A stretch of DNA of 17,612 nucleotides from an uncultured Eubacteriales bacterium (lineage in GTDB: Bacteria; Bacillota; Clostridia; Peptostreptococcales; Anaerovoracaceae), in NCBI GenBank assembly GCA_905206455.1, contig CAJLHL010000044.1, positions 1 to 17,612 of the forward strand. Reading direction: 5' to 3'. A program made the position numbers and the translations under genes. How positions within the stretch are numbered: the first letter of the stretch is position 1; each line of letters begins with the position of its first letter. Below the pieces are notes generated by a model. It saw nothing but the letters and a program-made list of their open reading frames with translations, ran no database searches and had not been told where the DNA came from. Shown piece after piece: positions 14,455-17,612 of this stretch.

Positions 14455-14665
14455 AACTGTACAGCAAAGAACCATGCGCATCGGAAAGTAAACCGCATCT
14501 TTGCCTGCAGTCCGAGAGGATCCTCTTTCTGATCCCGGGATCATTTTCCGCGGATTTCACGGACGCCATCTGAGAATGATCGTTTCAGAATTACCGCTGC
14601 GGAAAATGATCTTTCACTCTGGAAATAAAAAGTCAATGGAGAATGGAAGAAAGGAGAAGAGATCA
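14455..14665 (+). other. Highly structured leader before the ABC transporter genes
   Basis: The leader holds a stem GCAAAG-AACC-ATGCG / CGCATCTTTGC (14464-14504). Then come two perfect palindromes, AGAGGATCCTCT (14515-14526) and TGATCCCGGGATCA (14530-14543). A perfect 13-bp inverted repeat, GATCATTTTCCGC (14539-14551) with GCGGAAAATGATC (14599-14611), spans a 47-nt interior with its own small hairpin (CTGAGA/TTTCAG). Several stems share bases and exclude each other. GATCATT also occurs at 14661-14667 over the TTG start, and AATGATC also at 14575-14581. No T-run is present, so transcription attenuation is less likely than control of translation or RNA stability. Confidence 0.6.
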
Positions 14666-15376
14666 TTGGCAGTCTTAAAGGTTGAAAATCTGACGAAAGT
14701 CTACGGCAGCGGCGACACAGAGGTGACGGCCCTCGATCACGTGAGCTTTCAGGCAGAAAAAGGAGAATTTATCGCCATCATCGGCGCTTCCGGTTCCGGA
14801 AAATCCACGCTGATGAACCTGATCGGCGGCATCGACCGCCCTACCGGCGGAACGGTGAGCATCGATGGAAAAGACATCTATCAGATGGATGAAAACCAGC
14901 GGGCTGTTTTCAGGCGCAGAAATATCGGCATGATATTTCAGTTTTACAACCTGATCCCCTCTCTCACTGCTGAGGAAAACATCATGCTCCCCCGGCTGCT
15001 GGACAAACGACGGCCCGATATGGAAAAACTGAATCAACTCCTGTCCGTGACAGGACTGGAAAACCGCCGGGATCATCTGCCCGGCCAGCTCTCGGGAGGG
15101 CAGCAGCAGCGGGTATCGATCGGAAGAGCTCTGATCAATGATCCGGCATTTATTCTGGCAGACGAGCCCACCGGCAATCTGGACAGCCGGTCCGGCGGTG
15201 AAATCATGGATCTGCTCCAGGCGGCCAACAAAAAATACAGACAGACGCTTCTGCTCATCACCCACGATGAAAGAATTGCGCTGAAGGCAGACCGGATTCT
15301 CACGATTTCCGACGGACGCATCCTCTCGGACGAGAGACTGAAATCCTCCAAGGTAAGCGAAGGAGGCGGCCGATGA
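14666..15376 (+). CDS. ABC transporter ATP-binding protein (LolD/MacB/BceA type)
   Basis: 236 residues. Walker A is GASGSGKST (40-48), the Q-loop Q92 is in FQFYNLIPS, the signature LSGGQQQR is at 142-149, Walker B is FILADE (162-167) with the D-loop in GNLDSRS, and the switch histidine H200 is in LLITHDE. It powers the permease encoded next. I chose the TTG at 14666-14668 because translation then begins MAVLKVENLTKVYGSG, the usual family start, with AAGGAG 9 bases upstream. An in-frame ATG at 14636 would add ten residues (MENGRKEKRS) that families of this type do not have. The gene overlaps the permease start by four bases (ATGA). Its start codon lies inside one of the GATCATT motifs of the leader. 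Confidence 0.93.
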   Translation: MAVLKVENLTKVYGSGDTEVTALDHVSFQAEKGEFIAIIGASGSGKSTLMNLIGGIDRPTGGTVSIDGKDIYQMDENQRAVFRRRNIGMIFQFYNLIPSLTAEENIMLPRLLDKRRPDMEKLNQLLSVTGLENRRDHLPGQLSGGQQQRVSIGRALINDPAFILADEPTGNLDSRSGGEIMDLLQAANKKYRQTLLLITHDERIALKADRILTISDGRILSDERLKSSKVSEGGGR

Positions 15377-17388
15377 ATGTCATTGCGCAGCTGTCCCTCT
15401 CCCAGCTGAAAAACAATAAAAAACGAACCTTCTGGGCAGCCGCGGCCATCCTTTTAGCGACGGCGCTTTTAACCTGCGTCTGCAGTCTCGCTGTCAGCGG
15501 ATATGAAATGCTCACCTCTTTTCTCGGCGGGGATTTCGGCACTTACCGTTCCGCCTATTTCAGCCTGCTTCTGATCCCCGCGGCCGTCCTGGGGCTGATC
15601 ATACTGCTCATGGCGGTGATCGTCATTTCCAACGTATTCCGCGCCAGCGCCGCAGACCGGACCGCTGAATTCGGCATGCTCAAATGCGTCGGAGCCACCG
15701 GCGCACAGATCCGGAAATCCATTTTATATGAAGGCGCTTTTCTGTCCTGCGCCGCAATACCTCCCGGTCTGCTGACCGGCGTGCTCCTTACGGCAGCTGC
15801 CATTCGCCTGACAAATTCCTATCTCGGCGAGCTGAATGCGCTCACCGACATCATGCTGACAAAAATTCACTTCGAACTGCCCTTTGTCCTGTCGCCCCCG
15901 GCGCTGGCACTGTCCGCTCTGATTGCTGCCATCACCGTCTTTGCAGCGGCCCGGATACCGGCGAAAAAAGCCGCCGCCGAAAGCGCGGCGGAAAGCATCC
16001 GAGCAGCTTCTTCGGAAAACCGGAAAAATTCTCCCGGGTCCCGCCGATCTCACAAAGCCCAAAGATCAGCTGAGAGAACGCTCTCCGGCAGAATCTTCGG
16101 AGCCGAAGGTTTCCTGGCGGAACGGAATCTGTCCTACAACAGAAAAAATTTCAGAGCCACGGTGTCGGCTCTGACTGTCGGTCTGATCCTGTTCACTGTG
16201 GTGGGATCCATCAGCGGACAGGTAAGAGATATGTCGGATATGATGTATTCTTATCAGACTCACTCCGTAACCGCAGACTACCAGTCAGCGAGAATCCGGC
16301 AGCCTGTCGGCGGCACAGAGGAATACCGGACATTCTATCCCGCTCCCATCGACAGCCGCAAAGCACAGGAGATCACGGAAAGACTCGAAGAATTCGACGG
16401 AGACGACGTCTACGGTATGGGACAGGAATACGATATGTACGACGCAGCTCTCCGCAGGGAGCAGCTGACTGCGGAATTTGTGGAAGCCTGCGGTCTGGCA
16501 GAAGAGGGCGACCTCATTTTTGACGCAGAGATCATCGTACTGGATGACGAACACTACAAAAAACTCTGCGAAACGCACGACATCCCTCTGGGCTCCGCCA
16601 TACTGCTGAACCACATCAGCATCAATGAGAACGGACACGCGACAGACTATGTCCCCTTTACCAGTCAGCTCACAGAGCTTTCACTGGAAAAAGAAGACGG
16701 CAGCCTCATCCCGTACCATATCGGCGGGATATTATATAAGGAGGATATTCCTCAAGAGCTTTTTTATCCGAACACCAATCCGGTCCGCCTCATCGTGGAA
16801 AGCGCGGTGGTTCGCGGATACAGCTGGATGCATACCCCTGCGGATGAAGCGGGGTACATGAACTACGCCTCCGCGCTGCTGAAAGATTATTTTCCTCCGT
16901 CGGAGAATGCAGAATACATGGAAGACGGATACACCACGAGAGTATTCCTGACAGAGGATTATATCCGCATCATGAACATCGCGATCGTCCTGGCCCTCGT
17001 GCTTTCCTTCTGCTTTGTAGGAATCCTGCTGCTCATCGGCTTTACCAACGTCATCAGCACGCTGTCCGCCAATATCATGATGCGGGCCAGGGAATTTGCC
17101 GTCTTCGTCAGCATCGGCATGACCGGCAGGGATTTGAGAAAAATGCTCTATCTCGAAGGAATTCTCTGCGTCCTGAAAGCCATCATCATCGGAATACCGG
17201 TCAGTGTCGCCGCCACTTATCTGATCAATTATCCCATCCGGAAAATGTATCCAATCCCCTATGAACTGCCACTTCTGCCCATCGCAGCCTACGCCGCGGC
17301 GGTCCTCGCCGCGACCGTCCTCATCACCGGGCTGGTTAGCCGCAAGCTGCGAAAACAGAGCGTCATCGAGACCATAAGGCGGATCTGA
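15373..17388 (+). CDS. FtsX-type ABC transporter permease with large extracellular domain
   Basis: 671 residues and about eight membrane helices, near 20-42, 64-89, 117-146, 168-193, 262-282, 531-561, 590-618 and 632-656. Two FtsX cores are visible: RTAEFGMLKCVGATGAQIRK in the first half and RAREFAVFVSIGMTGRDLRK in the second. Residues 283-530 form one large extracytoplasmic domain, acidic and Tyr-rich, which probably meets the substrate; residues 195-260 are a basic cytoplasmic linker. Relatives move or remove antimicrobial peptides or lipids from the membrane (BceB, MacB, LolCDE type). Classic BceB has ten helices, so this is a related but not identical layout. Start ATG overlaps the ATPase stop, with AAGGAGG 7 bases upstream. 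The ligand cannot be told from sequence. Confidence 0.92.
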   Translation: MNVIAQLSLSQLKNNKKRTFWAAAAILLATALLTCVCSLAVSGYEMLTSFLGGDFGTYRSAYFSLLLIPAAVLGLIILLMAVIVISNVFRASAADRTAEFGMLKCVGATGAQIRKSILYEGAFLSCAAIPPGLLTGVLLTAAAIRLTNSYLGELNALTDIMLTKIHFELPFVLSPPALALSALIAAITVFAAARIPAKKAAAESAAESIRAASSENRKNSPGSRRSHKAQRSAERTLSGRIFGAEGFLAERNLSYNRKNFRATVSALTVGLILFTVVGSISGQVRDMSDMMYSYQTHSVTADYQSARIRQPVGGTEEYRTFYPAPIDSRKAQEITERLEEFDGDDVYGMGQEYDMYDAALRREQLTAEFVEACGLAEEGDLIFDAEIIVLDDEHYKKLCETHDIPLGSAILLNHISINENGHATDYVPFTSQLTELSLEKEDGSLIPYHIGGILYKEDIPQELFYPNTNPVRLIVESAVVRGYSWMHTPADEAGYMNYASALLKDYFPPSENAEYMEDGYTTRVFLTEDYIRIMNIAIVLALVLSFCFVGILLLIGFTNVISTLSANIMMRAREFAVFVSIGMTGRDLRKMLYLEGILCVLKAIIIGIPVSVAATYLINYPIRKMYPIPYELPLLPIAAYAAAVLAATVLITGLVSRKLRKQSVIETIRRI

Positions 17389-17399
17389 AGGCGAGAAGA

Positions 17400-17440
17400 T
17401 TATCGGATCTGCCGCAATCGCCGCGCTGACAGACCGATAA
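17400..17440 (+). other. Hairpin after the permease gene
   Basis: TTATCGG-a-TCTG (17400-17411) pairs with CAGA-CCGATAA (17430-17440), 11 bp with one bulged A and an 18-nt loop, 11 bases after the stop codon. No T-run follows, so it may be a weak terminator or an RNA 3'-end stabiliser. The remaining bases to 17612 hold no supported gene; CCGATAA-GAACA recurs at 17572-17584 with one extra A. Confidence 0.45.
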
Positions 17441-17612
17441 GAACATCCACCGGCACATCATAAAATGACTAAAAAAACAATGAATTGAAGAACGTCAAAA
17501 ACCTCTGCTCAGTGGACAGCGGGCTCGAAAAAACAGAAAACCTACCATATGCTCTCTCAGGCAGGAATGATCCGATAAAGAACAGGAAAGAGCTCCGCGT
17601 CTTCTCTCAGAC

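Noticed and set aside
14501..14665. N-terminal extension of the ABC ATPase from an upstream TTG
   Set aside because: The extra 55 residues are unlike the family, there is no ribosome binding site, and the segment is explained better as a structured leader.
1..17612. CRISPR arrays, tRNA or rRNA genes, insertion sequences, phage or toxin-antitoxin modules
   Set aside because: No repeat-spacer pattern, no tRNA-like cloverleaf, no transposase or integrase motifs, and no small gene pair of toxin-antitoxin type were seen on either strand.

Overview
The window looks like a piece of chromosome from an anaerobic, low-to-medium GC member of the Bacillota, most likely class Clostridia. The reasons are strong AGGAGG-type ribosome binding sites, GTG and TTG starts, TTGNNN-17-TATAAT promoters, a Rieske-tailed FAD oxidoreductase, a CoA-disulfide reductase fused to rhodanese, a NimA-like flavoprotein, and a Bce-like two-component system next to an FtsX-type ABC transporter. 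There are no rRNA or tRNA genes, no CRISPR array and no recognisable insertion sequence. The genus cannot be given from this sequence alone.

Layout. (1) 2-832: the 3' part of an XRE-type regulator whose C-terminal half is a long, charge-free glycine pentad repeat; it ends at a two-way terminator. (2) 1002-5727: a GNAT acetyltransferase and three flavin-type redox proteins (FAD/Rieske oxidoreductase, NimA-like FMN protein, CoA-disulfide reductase-rhodanese). The first three genes are on the minus strand and the last is on the plus strand. (3) 5786-5893: an unusually elaborate two-way terminator-like element, followed by an EamA transporter (minus) that is divergent from a SAM methyltransferase (plus). 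(4) 7977-12700: a minus-strand run of a large soluble hybrid histidine kinase, a small ArsC/Spx-like thioredoxin-fold protein and a YejK/NdpA-like nucleoid protein. (5) 12914-17388: an OmpR-family response regulator, a histidine kinase without membrane segments, and an ABC ATPase and FtsX-type permease behind a regulated, highly structured leader.

How the parts may work together. The response regulator and kinase overlap and are co-transcribed from a clear promoter at 12825-12853. That promoter stands back-to-back with the promoter of the hybrid kinase (12775-12803), and a perfect 7-bp inverted repeat lies in the shared region. Downstream of the small kinase, a TGACA-N4-TGTCA palindrome and a weaker copy 32 bp further on look like tandem binding sites for the response regulator ahead of the transporter genes. 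The roughly 210-nt stretch before the ATPase TTG start holds several perfect palindromes, plus two GATCATT and two AATGATC copies. One GATCATT covers the start codon, so mutually exclusive RNA structures could expose or hide it. This transcription-plus-leader control of a Bce-like transporter, with a kinase that has lost its membrane sensor, is the most interesting candidate system here.

Intergenic gaps are all shorter than 300 bases. Those where something can be seen are listed as features. In 3186-3355 I see no convincing promoter or terminator.
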